Shown here piece by piece: positions 26,462 through 35,609 of a DNA stretch of 64,000 nucleotides. The notes beneath the pieces were generated by a model, which saw only the letters and a list, made by a program, of their open reading frames with translations, was not told the origin of the DNA and made no database searches. The DNA comes from Aeolococcus sp050734155. Its GTDB lineage: Bacteria; Chloroflexota; Dormibacteria; Aeolococcales; Aeolococcaceae. How positions within the stretch are numbered: the stretch's first letter is position 1; each line of letters begins with the position of its first letter. The position numbers were made by a program, and so were the translations under genes. The stretch spans positions 24,130 through 88,129 of the forward strand of contig JBOHUD010000036.1 in NCBI GenBank assembly GCA_050734155.1, given 5' to 3'.

Positions 26462-26938
26462 ATGGAGCGGCTCTGGACACCGTGGAGGAACGTCTACGTG
26501 AGCGAGGCCGGACGCGCCGACGGCTGCTTTCTCTGCGTCGCCGCCGCCGGCGGCGACGACCTGGTGGTGGCCCGCGACGCAGCCACGGTCACCCTGCTCA
26601 ACCGCTTCCCCTACAACAGCGGCCACCTCATGGTGGCGCCGCTCGAGCACGTGCCCGACCTGCTCGCCGCCGGGGACGCCGGCGCCGCCGCGCTGATGGT
26701 GGCGGCACGGCGGGCGGTGCGCGCCCTGGAGGCGGCGTTGCGACCTGACGGGTTCAACCTCGGCGTCAACCACGGCAGCGCCGCCGGCGCCAGCGTCGAG
26801 CATGTCCACCTCCACGTGGTGCCCCGCTGGAGCGGCGACACCAACTACATGCCGGTGGTGGGCGGCACCAAGGTGCTGCCCCAGCTTCTCGAGGACACCG
26901 CCACCCACCTGCGCGCGGCATACCGCGACCTGGACTGA
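26462..26938 (+). CDS. HIT-family nucleotide hydrolase/transferase
   Basis: 158 residues from ATG at 26462. The histidine triad reads SVEHVHLHVVPRW. CFLC near residue 22 and HLMVAPLEHVPDL are typical of the Ap4A phosphorylase-like HIT group in Actinobacteria and relatives, where cysteines with a His bind zinc. It probably cleaves nucleoside polyphosphates or adenylated compounds. Divergent from the S9 gene. Followed after 71 bases by the small ribosomal gene. Confidence 0.87.
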   Translation: MERLWTPWRNVYVSEAGRADGCFLCVAAAGGDDLVVARDAATVTLLNRFPYNSGHLMVAPLEHVPDLLAAGDAGAAALMVAARRAVRALEAALRPDGFNLGVNHGSAAGASVEHVHLHVVPRWSGDTNYMPVVGGTKVLPQLLEDTATHLRAAYRDLD

Positions 26939-26994
26939 ACGATTCCGCGGCGATCGCGGCGCGGCGTGTGGGGAGTTCGCCCGCTCTGATCCGG

Positions 26995-27000
26995 TATAGT
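26995..27000 (+). promoter_or_regulatory. Candidate -10 element of the bS22-like gene
   Basis: TATAGT, the best -10 match noticed in the window, lies 9 bases before the GTG of the small ribosomal-type gene. There is no ribosome-binding site, so the message would be nearly leaderless. Confidence 0.5.
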
Positions 27001-27009
27001 CCCGGCCTC

Positions 27010-27102
27010 GTGGGTTCTGTCATCAAGAAGCGGCGCAAGAAGATGCGCAAGCACAAGCACAAGAAGATGCTCAAGAAGACCCGCTGGCAGCGTCGCGGCT
27101 GA
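27010..27102 (+). CDS. Small basic ribosomal-type protein, AURKAIP1/COX24 domain (bS22-like)
   Basis: 30 residues from GTG at 27010: MGSVIKKRRKKMRKHKHK followed by KMLKKTRWQRRG. More than half the residues are Lys or Arg. The KKRRKKMxKHKHKKxLKxTRxxRR pattern is that of the tiny AURKAIP1/COX24-domain proteins of Actinobacteria, described as small-subunit protein bS22 in mycobacterial ribosomes. It probably sits in the 30S subunit bound to rRNA. It has its own promoter-like hexamer. Because of its size it is easily missed by gene callers. Confidence 0.85.
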   Translation: MGSVIKKRRKKMRKHKHKKMLKKTRWQRRG

Positions 27103-27127
27103 CCGCGTGGTCGCGAGCCGGTTCAGC

Positions 27128-28495
27128 TCAGGCGGGTGGACCGGAGGCGAGCGTGACCGTCGCCGTGTGGCTGTTGCCGGCGCTGTCCGTCCAGGTCACC
27201 GACACCGCGGTCCCCGGGTTGTGCGCCACGATGGCGTTGCGCAGCGCCACGTTGCTGGCCACCGATGTCCCGTTGAGGGCGGTGATGACCGAGCCCACCG
27301 TGAGGCCCGCGCCCGCCGCCGGGCTGCCACCCTGGACCAGCACCACCTGAGCGCCGTTCTGGGTGTCCTGGGTCTCGACCCCGAGCAGCGCCCGGGTGTT
27401 GCCGACGTGCACGGAGCCCGTGCTCTGGCCTGACTGGATCTGCCGGATCACCGCCATCGCGTTGTTGATGGGGATCGCGTAGGCGACTGTGGAGGTCTGC
27501 TGGGTGAAGCGGCCGCCGGCGGATTGCGCGGCTGTGTCCATGCCGATCACCGTCCCGTTGCTGGTCACCAGCGGGCCCCCGGAATCGCCCGGCTGGATCT
27601 GGGCGTCCACCTGGATCAGCCCGTTGACCGTCTCCACGTCCCGGCCCGACTGGTCGCTGGCGGTGATGGTCCGGTTCAGCGCGGTGACGGTGCCGCTGGT
27701 CACGGCCGGGGCGGTGTTGCGGCCGAGTGCGTTGCCCAGGGCCACCACGGCGTCGCCGACGCGGACCGTCGAGGAGTTGCCGATGCTGACGGTGTTGAAG
27801 CTGCCCCCGCCCTCGATCTGCACCAGGGCGATGTCATCTCTGAGGTCGTAGCCGACGACGCGAGCGGCATAGGTCCTGCCGGTGCTGGGCAGCTCGACGT
27901 TGACGCTGGTCTCACCGTCGATGACGTGGTTGTTGGTCAGCACCTCGCCGGTGGAGGTGATCACCATCCCGGTGCCGGCCGCGGCGCCGTTGCCCCCCAG
28001 GGTGACATTGATGTTGACTATGCCCGGGGTCACCTTGGCGGCCACCCCCGAGGTGTCAGCGGGAGCGGTGGCCGGCGTGGTGCCGCCACCCCCGGCGCCC
28101 GAGCCGTCGCTGCCATCCGCGGCGGGAGCGGTGGGGATCAGCGCCGTGCCGGAGGTGGACGCCCCAGGGGGCGCCGTCAGCCGCGCCGCGGCGACCCCGG
28201 CTCCGATGCCCACCGCGAAGAGTCCCGCCAGCGCGGCGGCGACGGTGCGACGGCCCCGCGAGGGCCGCGCCGGCTGGGGCTGCCACGAGGTCTCGCCGGC
28301 GAACCCCCAGGGCAGCGCCGGCGGCGGGGGAGGTGGTGCGTTCCCAGCGAAGGTGGGGTAGGAGGGCGCCGGCGGATCCGGCGGTCCCAGGGGCTGGCGG
28401 GGCGCCCCGGCGCCTGCCGGGGACGCCCCAGAGGGGGGAAGGGCTGGTTGGAGCGGGTCGGTGCCCGTGCTGTTGTCCACGCTCCTATGGTGCAC
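27128..28495 (-). CDS. HtrA/DegP-like membrane-anchored serine protease with PDZ domain
   Basis: About 455 residues; GTG at 28495 is chosen because AAAGGGA lies 6 bases upstream. A Pro-rich cytoplasmic segment (about 80 residues) precedes one membrane helix (VAAALAGLFAVGIGAGVAAARL). The trypsin-like domain shows His in LTNNHVID, Asp in DLRDDIALVQ and Ser in QPGDSGGPLV. A single PDZ domain follows (LLGVETQDTQNGAQVVLVQ, GSPAAGAGLTVGSVITALNG). This is the actinobacterial PepD/HtrA layout, a quality-control protease facing outwards. The triad is complete. Confidence 0.9.
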   Translation of the reverse strand: MHHRSVDNSTGTDPLQPALPPSGASPAGAGAPRQPLGPPDPPAPSYPTFAGNAPPPPPPALPWGFAGETSWQPQPARPSRGRRTVAAALAGLFAVGIGAGVAAARLTAPPGASTSGTALIPTAPAADGSDGSGAGGGGTTPATAPADTSGVAAKVTPGIVNINVTLGGNGAAAGTGMVITSTGEVLTNNHVIDGETSVNVELPSTGRTYAARVVGYDLRDDIALVQIEGGGSFNTVSIGNSSTVRVGDAVVALGNALGRNTAPAVTSGTVTALNRTITASDQSGRDVETVNGLIQVDAQIQPGDSGGPLVTSNGTVIGMDTAAQSAGGRFTQQTSTVAYAIPINNAMAVIRQIQSGQSTGSVHVGNTRALLGVETQDTQNGAQVVLVQGGSPAAGAGLTVGSVITALNGTSVASNVALRNAIVAHNPGTAVSVTWTDSAGNSHTATVTLASGPPA

Positions 28496-28539
28496 CGCCG
28501 TCCCTTTCAACAATCTGACGACGTCCCGGCGAGCGCACC

Positions 28540-30366
28540 TCAGCCGGGCTGGCGCGGCCCGTAGGTGGTTCGCGAGAGCCGCCGCACCCGCCCTTCGGCG
28601 ACGGCTTCTCGGAGGGCGGTGGTGAACCGGCCGGGGCCCCAGGAGCGCGCTCCCACCAGGCGAGCCAGCTCATCGCGGCTGGTGATGCCGTGCTCGTCGA
28701 CGGCCCGTCCGAGGCGCTCGATCTCCCGGTCCAGAATGCGCTCGGGATGCGGCGGCGGCGCGGAGAGGGCGCTGCCCAACATGGCCGGGACGTACACCCC
28801 CACACCCGGACCGGGACGGTAGCGTCGGGCGCCCGAGCGCTCGCGGAGCATGCGCTGCTCCCGGCGTGCGCGGATGCGTTCACTGGCCTCGCGCTCTGCC
28901 GGATCCTCCTCGCCTTCATCCTCGGCACCCTCGGCGCTGAGCGGTGTGGCCACCTCCTCGAGTGGCGTCCTCTCGGCACTGACGCCCGCGAAGATCTCGG
29001 CGATGCCGCCGACGGCCATCACCGCGGCGCCGATCAGGAAGGCCACCGCCACGGCTCCGCGACTGCTGGTGGCGATCAGCCGGCCGAACAGCAGCGGCCC
29101 GCTGATGCCACCCACCGCCGTCCCCACCGCGTAGAAGAAGGCGATGGCCAGGGCGCGCGTCTCCATGGGGAAGATCTCGCTGACGGTCAGGTAGGCTGCG
29201 CTGGCGCCGGCGGAGGCCAGGAAGAAGGTGCCGAAGATGAGCGCCTCGAGTGCCCACGGAGTGCCGAGCACGCCGCCGGAGAGGAGAGCCGCCATGACCA
29301 CGGCCATCAACGCCGAGCCCAGGTAGCTGAGGGTGATCATCGGCTTGCGTCCCACGGTGTCGAACAACCGCCCCAGGGTCAGCGGACCGAGCAGGTTGCC
29401 GGCCGCGAAGACGATGAGAAACACCGGCACGAACGACGAGGTCACCTTGTAGAAGGTGGTGTACAGGGTGCCGAGGTCGAAGGTGACGCCGTTGTAGAGG
29501 AAGGCCTGGCCGATGAACAGAGCCAGGCCGAGCACGGCGCGACGCGGGTACTTGGTGAACGCGGTGTGGGCGATCTCGGCGAAGCCGGTCCTCTCGCGCT
29601 GGCGAACCGTGATGCTCTGCTCGGCCTCGGGCAGCTGCTCGCCGGTCCGCGCCACGATGCGCGTCTCAATGCCGTCGACGATGCGTTCGGCTTCCTCCTC
29701 ACGGCCGTGGATGAACAGCCAGCGCGGGCTCTCCGGAACGCTGCGGCGCACCAGCAGGATGCCGAGGCCGAGGACGGCGCCAATGCCGAAGGCGACGCGC
29801 CAGCCCACGTTGGCGGGCAGCAGCGCTGTGTTGAGCAGCACGATGGCGGCGACCGAGCCGAGGATCGATCCGGCCCAGAAGGAGCCGTTGATGATCAGGT
29901 CGACGCGCCCGCGCACACGCGCCGGGATGAGCTCGTCGATGGCCGAGTTGATGGCCGCGTACTCGCCGCCGATGCCCGAGCCGGTGACGAACCTGGCGGC
30001 GAAGAAGTACCAGACGTTGAACGACGCTGCCGTGGCCACCGTGGCCACGATGTAGACGCCCAGGGACACCATGAACAGCCGCTTGCGTCCCAGGCGGTCG
30101 GTGAGCTGACCGAAGAACAGCGCTCCCAGGCATGCCCCGGCGACGTACGCGGCCGCGGCAACGCCGATCTGGGCCGTGGTGATGGAGATCCCGCTGCCGT
30201 TCTCTGTGAGACGCGAGGCCACCGAGCCGACGATGGTCACCTCGAGCCCGTCCAGGATCCACACCGTGCCCAGGCCGACGATCACCATCCAGTGGAACCG
30301 CGACCAGGGCAGCCGGTCCAGGCGAGCCGGGATCCTGGTCTCGATGGTGGCTGCCTGGGTGGTCAT
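28540..30366 (-). CDS. MFS transporter with a soluble C-terminal extension
   Basis: 608 residues. Twelve membrane segments in the first 460 residues, with the MFS loop GQLTDRLGRKRLFM and its second-half copy GRLFDTVGRKPMI, and VPESPRWLFIHGREEEAERIV as in sugar porters and the metabolite:H+ symporters. After the last helix comes an acidic stretch (EEVATPLSAEGAEDEGEE), a basic helix, and a domain of about 65 residues (ERILDREIERLGRAVDEHG, SRDELARLVGARSWGPGRF, REAVAEGRVRRLSRTTYG) that reads like a winged helix. That extension is not usual in the family. Substrate unknown. Confidence 0.87.
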   Translation of the reverse strand: MTTQAATIETRIPARLDRLPWSRFHWMVIVGLGTVWILDGLEVTIVGSVASRLTENGSGISITTAQIGVAAAAYVAGACLGALFFGQLTDRLGRKRLFMVSLGVYIVATVATAASFNVWYFFAARFVTGSGIGGEYAAINSAIDELIPARVRGRVDLIINGSFWAGSILGSVAAIVLLNTALLPANVGWRVAFGIGAVLGLGILLVRRSVPESPRWLFIHGREEEAERIVDGIETRIVARTGEQLPEAEQSITVRQRERTGFAEIAHTAFTKYPRRAVLGLALFIGQAFLYNGVTFDLGTLYTTFYKVTSSFVPVFLIVFAAGNLLGPLTLGRLFDTVGRKPMITLSYLGSALMAVVMAALLSGGVLGTPWALEALIFGTFFLASAGASAAYLTVSEIFPMETRALAIAFFYAVGTAVGGISGPLLFGRLIATSSRGAVAVAFLIGAAVMAVGGIAEIFAGVSAERTPLEEVATPLSAEGAEDEGEEDPAEREASERIRARREQRMLRERSGARRYRPGPGVGVYVPAMLGSALSAPPPHPERILDREIERLGRAVDEHGITSRDELARLVGARSWGPGRFTTALREAVAEGRVRRLSRTTYGPRQPG

Positions 30367-30377
30367 CGGCTGCCTGC

Positions 30378-30383
30378 TAGCCT
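30378..30383 (+). promoter_or_regulatory. Candidate leaderless -10 element
   Basis: TAGCCT lies 6 bases before the ATG of the 90-residue protein gene, between it and the divergent MFS gene. Confidence 0.3.
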
Positions 30384-30389
30384 CGACGC

Positions 30390-30662
30390 ATGCTGCGCTG
30401 CCGCGTGTTCGGCCATCACTTCCACTTCACCGCCGATGGCGCGACCATGCGGTGGCGGTGTCAGCGGATGTGCGGCGCGGGCGGATCCAAGCGCTATGCG
30501 AGCGCCGATGAGGCGGCGCGCTACGCGCTGGCCTTCGACAGGGAGGACCGCGAGGACCTCGGTCGCCGCGGCCCTTTCGTTGCCCTCCTGCCCTTGCGCC
30601 TGGCACGCATGGTGCGCGGTCGTCGCACACGGTCCGAAGGTCGCCCGCCATCCCATCGTTGA
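30390..30662 (+). CDS. Small conserved protein with HxH and CxxxC motifs, unknown
   Basis: 90 residues: MLRCRVFGHHFHFTADGATM, RWRCQRMCGAGGSKRYAS, ADEAARYALAFDREDREDLG and a basic C-terminus. Histidines and cysteines near the N-terminus (GHHFHF, CQRMC) could bind zinc. Similar short proteins occur in Actinobacteria as far as I recall, without known function. Divergent from the MFS gene with a 23-base gap, so the two may share control. Confidence 0.65.
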   Translation: MLRCRVFGHHFHFTADGATMRWRCQRMCGAGGSKRYASADEAARYALAFDREDREDLGRRGPFVALLPLRLARMVRGRRTRSEGRPPSHR

Positions 30663-30715
30663 CATGCTAATCGGCGTGTACCGCTGCCGCCCACGGTTGG
30701 CACGGTGGCTTCCCT

Positions 30716-30721
30716 GATAAT
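30716..30721 (+). promoter_or_regulatory. Candidate leaderless -10 element for the propeller lipoprotein
   Basis: GATAAT ends 6 bases before the ATG at 30728, with no ribosome-binding site between them. Confidence 0.35.
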
Positions 30722-30727
30722 CCGGCG

Positions 30728-32183
30728 ATGCATTCCCGCAGGTCGCTCCTTGCCGTGCTCACCGTGGTGGTGGCGATGACGGGGTCGGGCTGTGGCGGCC
30801 CCACAGCCCCGGGGACGGCGCTGTGGCCGATGTACCACCTCGATCCGGCCCGGAGCGGCAGAGACACCCGCGAGCCGTCCTTCGCCAACCTGCACAGCGC
30901 GTGGAGCAGCGGCGCACTCGACGGCGACATCTACGCCGAGCCGCTGATCGACGGCAACCTGGTGATCGTCGCCACCCAGAACAACTCGCTGTATGCGTTC
31001 AACGCCGGCACCGGTGCGCCGCAGTGGGGCCCGGTCAACCTCGGCCCGCCGCGAACCCTCTTCCCGCCGCCGTGCGGCAACCTCCCGTCGCTCGGCATCC
31101 TGGGCACGCCGCTCATCGACGGCGGCTTCCTGTACGTGGTTGCCAACATCCAGGTGACGCCCGTCTCATTCGAGTGGGACCTGTTCCAGGTGCACCCGGT
31201 CACCGGCGCGGTGGCGCGCAAGACCAACATCACCCCCTCTGCCGTGGCCCCGCCGGGAGGGTCGCGCTTCGACACCGAGTTCCAGCAGCAGCGCAGCGCG
31301 CTGGCGCTGTCGAAGGGGAACCTCGTGGTGACCTGGGGAGCGCTGTCCCAGGACTGCAGCGACTTCCACGGCTTCGTGGAGACGATCTCGGAGGCCACGG
31401 GCATTCCCCAGGCGCAGTGGAACGACACCTTCGAGGCCAACAATGGCAATCCTCCCAGCGCGGGAGGTGGCATCTGGGGCACCTCGGGAGCGGCGGTGGA
31501 CTCGGCGGGGAACATCTACGTCAGCACCGGCAACGGGGCTGCGACCGACCCCAGGATGTACAGCGGTGACTACGGCGACAGCGTGCTGCAGTTCTCGCCA
31601 TCACTGGCATTGAAGTCGTTCTTCGCCCCCGGACTGCCCGAGGCCTGGTGGAACTCGAACCAGTTCGATGTCGACCTGGGCTCGCTGGGGCCTTCGCTCC
31701 TGCCGGGCGGCATGCTCTTCGCCATCGGCAAGGGAGGAGAGGGGTACCTGCTGCGCCAGTCGGGTCTGCCCAACAACTCCAACCCCGGCGGCGGCGAGAA
31801 CCACCAGGCCCCGGTGTGCAGCGGGGTCCAGGACCAGGCGTACGGTGGCCTCGCGGTCAGCGGCAACCGGGTGTTCGTTCCCTGCTCCGACGGTCTCGTG
31901 GCGGTGAGCATCGACTCCTCGAGCGCGTTCCACAACCTCTGGTACACCAAGCTGAGCGGTGGCGCGGCTCCGCCCATCCTCGCGGGGGGGCTGGTCTGGA
32001 CGCTGGAGACATTCGGCGGGGACCACCTCTACGGTCTGCGGCCGGACTCGGGCGCCATCGCGGCCACCTTCACCCTGCCCACGACCACCGACCACTTCGC
32101 CAGCCCGGCTGCGGGGGACGGGATGCTCTTCGTGGGCGACGGCAACCGGGTGGCCGCGTTCGCGCCCAGCGGTCCGCGCACCG

Positions 32184-32197
<14 letters not shown>
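30728..32197 (+). CDS. PQQ-like beta-propeller lipoprotein
   Basis: 489 residues. A signal peptide (SRRSLLAVLTVVVAMTG) ends at the lipobox-like MTGSGC. The mature part has the blade pattern of PQQ-type quinoproteins: DGNLVIVATQNNSLYAFNAGTG, IDGGFLYVVANI, DSAGNIYVSTGNG, SGNRVFVPCSDGLVAVSID, GGDHLYGLRPDSGAIAA, GDGMLFVGDGNRVAAF. No catalytic metal or PQQ ligands can be assigned. Probably anchored on the outer face of the membrane, as a binding or scaffold protein. Its last 14 bases overlap the convergent oxidoreductase gene. Confidence 0.8.
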
Positions 32198-33257
<1,060 letters not shown>

Positions 33258-33275
33258 CTTGGCACGGTCGGCCGG

Positions 33276-33530
33276 TCACCGGATGCGGCGTCTGCCTCGG
33301 ATGGAGATGGCCACGAGGAGTGCGACCACGACACCGATGAGCCCGGCGTTGAGGAGGTGGGGGAGCGAGATCCCACAGTCCGTGCGGAAGAACTGTGCGA
33401 GGGGGCAGATCCCGTTCGGCGGACACGGCACCGGTCTGTAGCAGTAGGTCTCGACGCCCTGGGCGAGCATCGCCAGCACCGCGGCGAGGATGCCCGCGGC
33501 GGCAGCCAGGAGGACGCGCGGGAACGGCAC
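33276..33530 (-). CDS. Small two-helix membrane protein, unknown
   Basis: 84 residues from GTG at 33530; ATG at 33611 is in frame but would run through the LuxR remnant. Hydrophobic segments VLLAAAAGILAAVLAMLAQG and LLNAGLIGVVVALLVAISI flank a Cys-rich loop (ETYCYRPVPCPPNGICPLAQFF then RTDCG). The four cysteines suggest disulfides in an outward-facing loop. No family recognised. Confidence 0.45.
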   Translation of the reverse strand: MPFPRVLLAAAAGILAAVLAMLAQGVETYCYRPVPCPPNGICPLAQFFRTDCGISLPHLLNAGLIGVVVALLVAISIRGRRRIR

Positions 33531-33561
33531 GTTCGCGAGTCTGGCACCCTGAACGTGGTCA

Positions 33562-33720
33562 CTACCTCGCCGGCGCCGGAGGACCGTCGTCCGGCGCGCA
33601 CGCCAATCCATGTGTGTACGCGTAGTGGACGGCCTGGGCGCGGTCGCGAACCTCCGCCTTGGTGAAGATGTGGTTGATGTGAGTCTTGACCGTGGCCTGG
33701 CCGAGGAACAGGCGGTCCTC
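33562..33720 (-). pseudogene. C-terminal fragment of a LuxR/NarL-type response regulator
   Basis: A frame ending at 33562 reads DRLFLGQATVKTHINHIFTK then AEVRDRAQAVHYAYTHGLA. This is the recognition helix and dimer end of the LuxR-type HTH (normally preceded by LTxRExEVL). The homology stops abruptly at about 33,720, so receiver domain and first HTH helices are gone. It meets the tail of an unrelated membrane protein on the other strand. Confidence 0.65.
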
Positions 33721-34004
33721 CCTACGCGCTGCCCTGGATCGCGTCGGTGGGCGGGCGTCTCCTCCTCGGCTTCGCCGCCCGGAACGTGTTCCCCGGCGCG
33801 GTGGGCAGCTTCATGGTCAGCCAGCACATCTCCGGCGGCGACGCCATCCGTGCCGCCTTCATCTTCATGATCCTCGCCGAGGTGCTGGTCCGCACCGCCA
33901 CGCTGGCAATCCGGGCCACGCTGGTTCGTCGGTCACCGCGCAGCGTGGCGGTCGGGGCTCACCCGGCCGGTCTCGTCCCGCACAGCGCTCGCGCACAGGA
34001 TTAG
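33721..34004 (+). pseudogene. C-terminal fragment of a membrane protein
   Basis: The frame PYALPWIASVGGRLLLGFAA, RNVFPGAVGSFMVSQHISGG, AFIFMILAEVLVRTATLAIR, ATLVRRSP continues back to the junction at 33,721 without a start codon; an internal ATG at 33,747 is the only one. Two hydrophobic segments are visible. It looks like the last quarter of a larger protein whose 5' part has been lost. No family recognised. Confidence 0.45.
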
Positions 34005-34058
34005 CAGGAACCTCGAGCGCCCGACATGTCGGCGTCTCGGACTCTGAGAGGTACGGGA

Positions 34059-34090
34059 GGAGGGCGGTCAGCAAAGGCTGACCGCCCTCC
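34059..34090 (-). terminator. Strong hairpin, probable terminator
   Basis: A perfect 14-base-pair stem (GGAGGGCGGTCAGC and its complement) closes on a four-base AAAG loop. It lies 27 bases past the stop of the 35-residue membrane peptide gene on the minus strand, and 55 bases past the membrane-protein remnant on the plus strand, so it could serve both. No T-run follows on either side. Confidence 0.6.
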
Positions 34091-34117
34091 CAGCAATGCT
34101 GGCCCGTGATGTTCCGG

Positions 34118-34225
34118 CTAGCTGTGCGTTCTCCGACGGTAGCGTCGCACGAGCACCATGATGGCCAGAACGAAGACCACCGTCACGACCAGGTACAGGA
34201 TGACGTTGGGGATGAGCACGGACAT
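34118..34225 (-). CDS. 35-residue single-helix membrane peptide
   Basis: MSVLIPNVILYLVVTVVFVL then AIMVLVRRYRRRTHS. One hydrophobic helix of about 23 residues with a basic C-terminal end, giving an N-out, C-in topology. GAGAGG lies about 8 bases before the ATG, and the strong hairpin follows the stop. The shape resembles small accessory subunits such as KdpF or cytochrome-oxidase small subunits, but no partner gene is near. Start, ribosome site and terminator all support expression. Confidence 0.6.
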   Translation of the reverse strand: MSVLIPNVILYLVVTVVFVLAIMVLVRRYRRRTHS

Positions 34226-34639
34226 CAGCAAAACCTCTCGGCGTTGAGCCCCAGAGATCGCCCAGATGCATGGGCTGCACCTCGCACTATGCGCGCTGCT
34301 CAGTCATCGGGTCCACCATCAGGATGTGAAGGCCTACCGACGTCGGCCTCGCCGAGGGGTCAGTCGGTTGGCGGCGGCGCACCTCTCACCCTCGCCGGTT
34401 CGAAGGGCGAAGTAAACTGCTGCGAGCAGACCGACGCACGCCATGGAGACCGCGGCGATTGGCGCGGCCAAACAGGAAGCTGCGAATGTCTCGCGGGAGG
34501 AACTGTAAAGATGCCTGGACCATCCAAGTCGCAATTGCCACGCCGGAAGCTTACCGCCGCCGCCGGCCCGCATCAAGCTCGTCCTCTACGGATCGGATGA
34601 CATGACGTTGCGCTGCCACGACCGGGAGGGGAGCTGGCC
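34226..34639. other. Gene-poor stretch before the dapB-like gene
   Basis: Two weak candidates only. On the minus strand a frame ending at 34,334 contains one hydrophobic segment (AAPIAAVSMACVGLLAAVYF) with a basic tail. On the plus strand ATG at 34,511 follows GGAGG and gives a 29-residue basic peptide (MPGPSKSQLPRRKLTAAAG). Neither has independent support. Confidence 0.35.
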
Positions 34640-35464
34640 GTGCTGAGAGTGTGCGTAGCGGGCGCCACCGGCTGGGCGGGGCGCCCGATCGCTGAAGCCG
34701 TCCTGGCCGCGGAGGATCTGGAGTTGGTGAGCGCAGTGGCTCGTCGCGCTGCCGGCCAGGACCTCGGCGAAGCCTGGAGCACCGAGCGTCTGCGAGTGCC
34801 GGTGTACGGTACGGTTGCCGACGCTCTCGATGACGTCGACGCGTGCATCGATCTGGTGATCGACTACACGTCGCACCATGCGGTCAGGGACAACGTCGTC
34901 TCCGCACTCGAGCGCAAGGTGGCGGTGGTGGTCGGCTCCTCCGGTCTCAGCGCCTTGCAATTCCAGGAGATCGACGCGCTTGCCCGGTCGCAGGCGGTGG
35001 GCGTCATTGCCGCGGGAAACTTCTCGGTCACTGCTGCCATGGCCCAGGCCGCGGCGGCGCTGGTCGCCCCACACCTCCCGCATTGCGAGATCATCGACTA
35101 CGCCGCTGCGAACAAGCCCGACGCACCCAGTGGCACCTCACGCGAGCTTGCGGAGAGGCTGGCCGCGGCGCGGCCGGCTCAGACCGCTCTGCCGGTGGAG
35201 CAGGTCGCTGGACAGCCGGAGGCTCGTGGTGCGACGGTGGCGGGAACCCAGATTCATTCGGTCCGCCTGCCCAGCTTTGTCGTCTCCACGGAGGTCGTGT
35301 TCGCGCTCAGCGACGAACGCCTCTCGATCCGCCACGATGCCGGGTCGACGGCGACCCCATACGTGGCCGGAACGCTCCTCGCGGCGCGTGCGGTGACGAG
35401 CACCGTCGGGCTGATCCGCGGCCTGGACACACTCCTTCTCGCCGCCCACCGAATCCCCGTCTGA
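34640..35464 (+). CDS. DapB-like dihydrodipicolinate reductase-family protein lacking the catalytic His motif
   Basis: 274 residues from GTG at 34640 with GGAG upstream. Rossmann motif VAGATGWAGRPIAEAV, then SSGLSALQFQEIDALA and AGNFSVTAAMAQAAAA. The substrate segment is KPDAPSGTSREL (Lys159, Ser164-Gly-Thr166), as in 4-hydroxy-tetrahydrodipicolinate reductase. However, the normal ExHHxxK motif is EIIDYAAANK, so the proton-donating His pair is missing. It may be a paralogue acting on another substrate; no other lysine-pathway gene is near. Core fold assignment is firm, function is not. Confidence 0.7.
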   Translation: MLRVCVAGATGWAGRPIAEAVLAAEDLELVSAVARRAAGQDLGEAWSTERLRVPVYGTVADALDDVDACIDLVIDYTSHHAVRDNVVSALERKVAVVVGSSGLSALQFQEIDALARSQAVGVIAAGNFSVTAAMAQAAAALVAPHLPHCEIIDYAAANKPDAPSGTSRELAERLAAARPAQTALPVEQVAGQPEARGATVAGTQIHSVRLPSFVVSTEVVFALSDERLSIRHDAGSTATPYVAGTLLAARAVTSTVGLIRGLDTLLLAAHRIPV

Positions 35465-35609
35465 GCGCGCCCTCGCAAGCGCCGCCCGGTGGGAGCCGCA
35501 CGGCGCCGAGCGGATCGCCGACGTCCTCGGCGGTCCGCGTCCCCGAGGTCCGCTACGGGCGCAGCCTGCTCGTCTCCGGGTAGGGGCGAGCATCTGCCCG
35601 GTGGTCTGC

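Noticed and set aside
24150..26501. 783-residue open frame opposite the S9 peptidase
   Set aside because: Composition is that of a GC-rich antisense frame; the other strand has a full propeller and catalytic triad.
28690..30717. 675-residue open frame opposite the MFS gene
   Set aside because: Low-complexity Gly/Asp/His/Arg translation and no domain; the MFS gene on the other strand is certain.
34334..34576. 80-residue minus-strand frame with one hydrophobic stretch
   Set aside because: No ribosome site at a sensible start and no family; could be chance in GC-rich DNA.
34511..34600. 29-residue basic peptide after GGAGG
   Set aside because: SD spacing is loose and nothing else supports translation; mentioned only in the region note.
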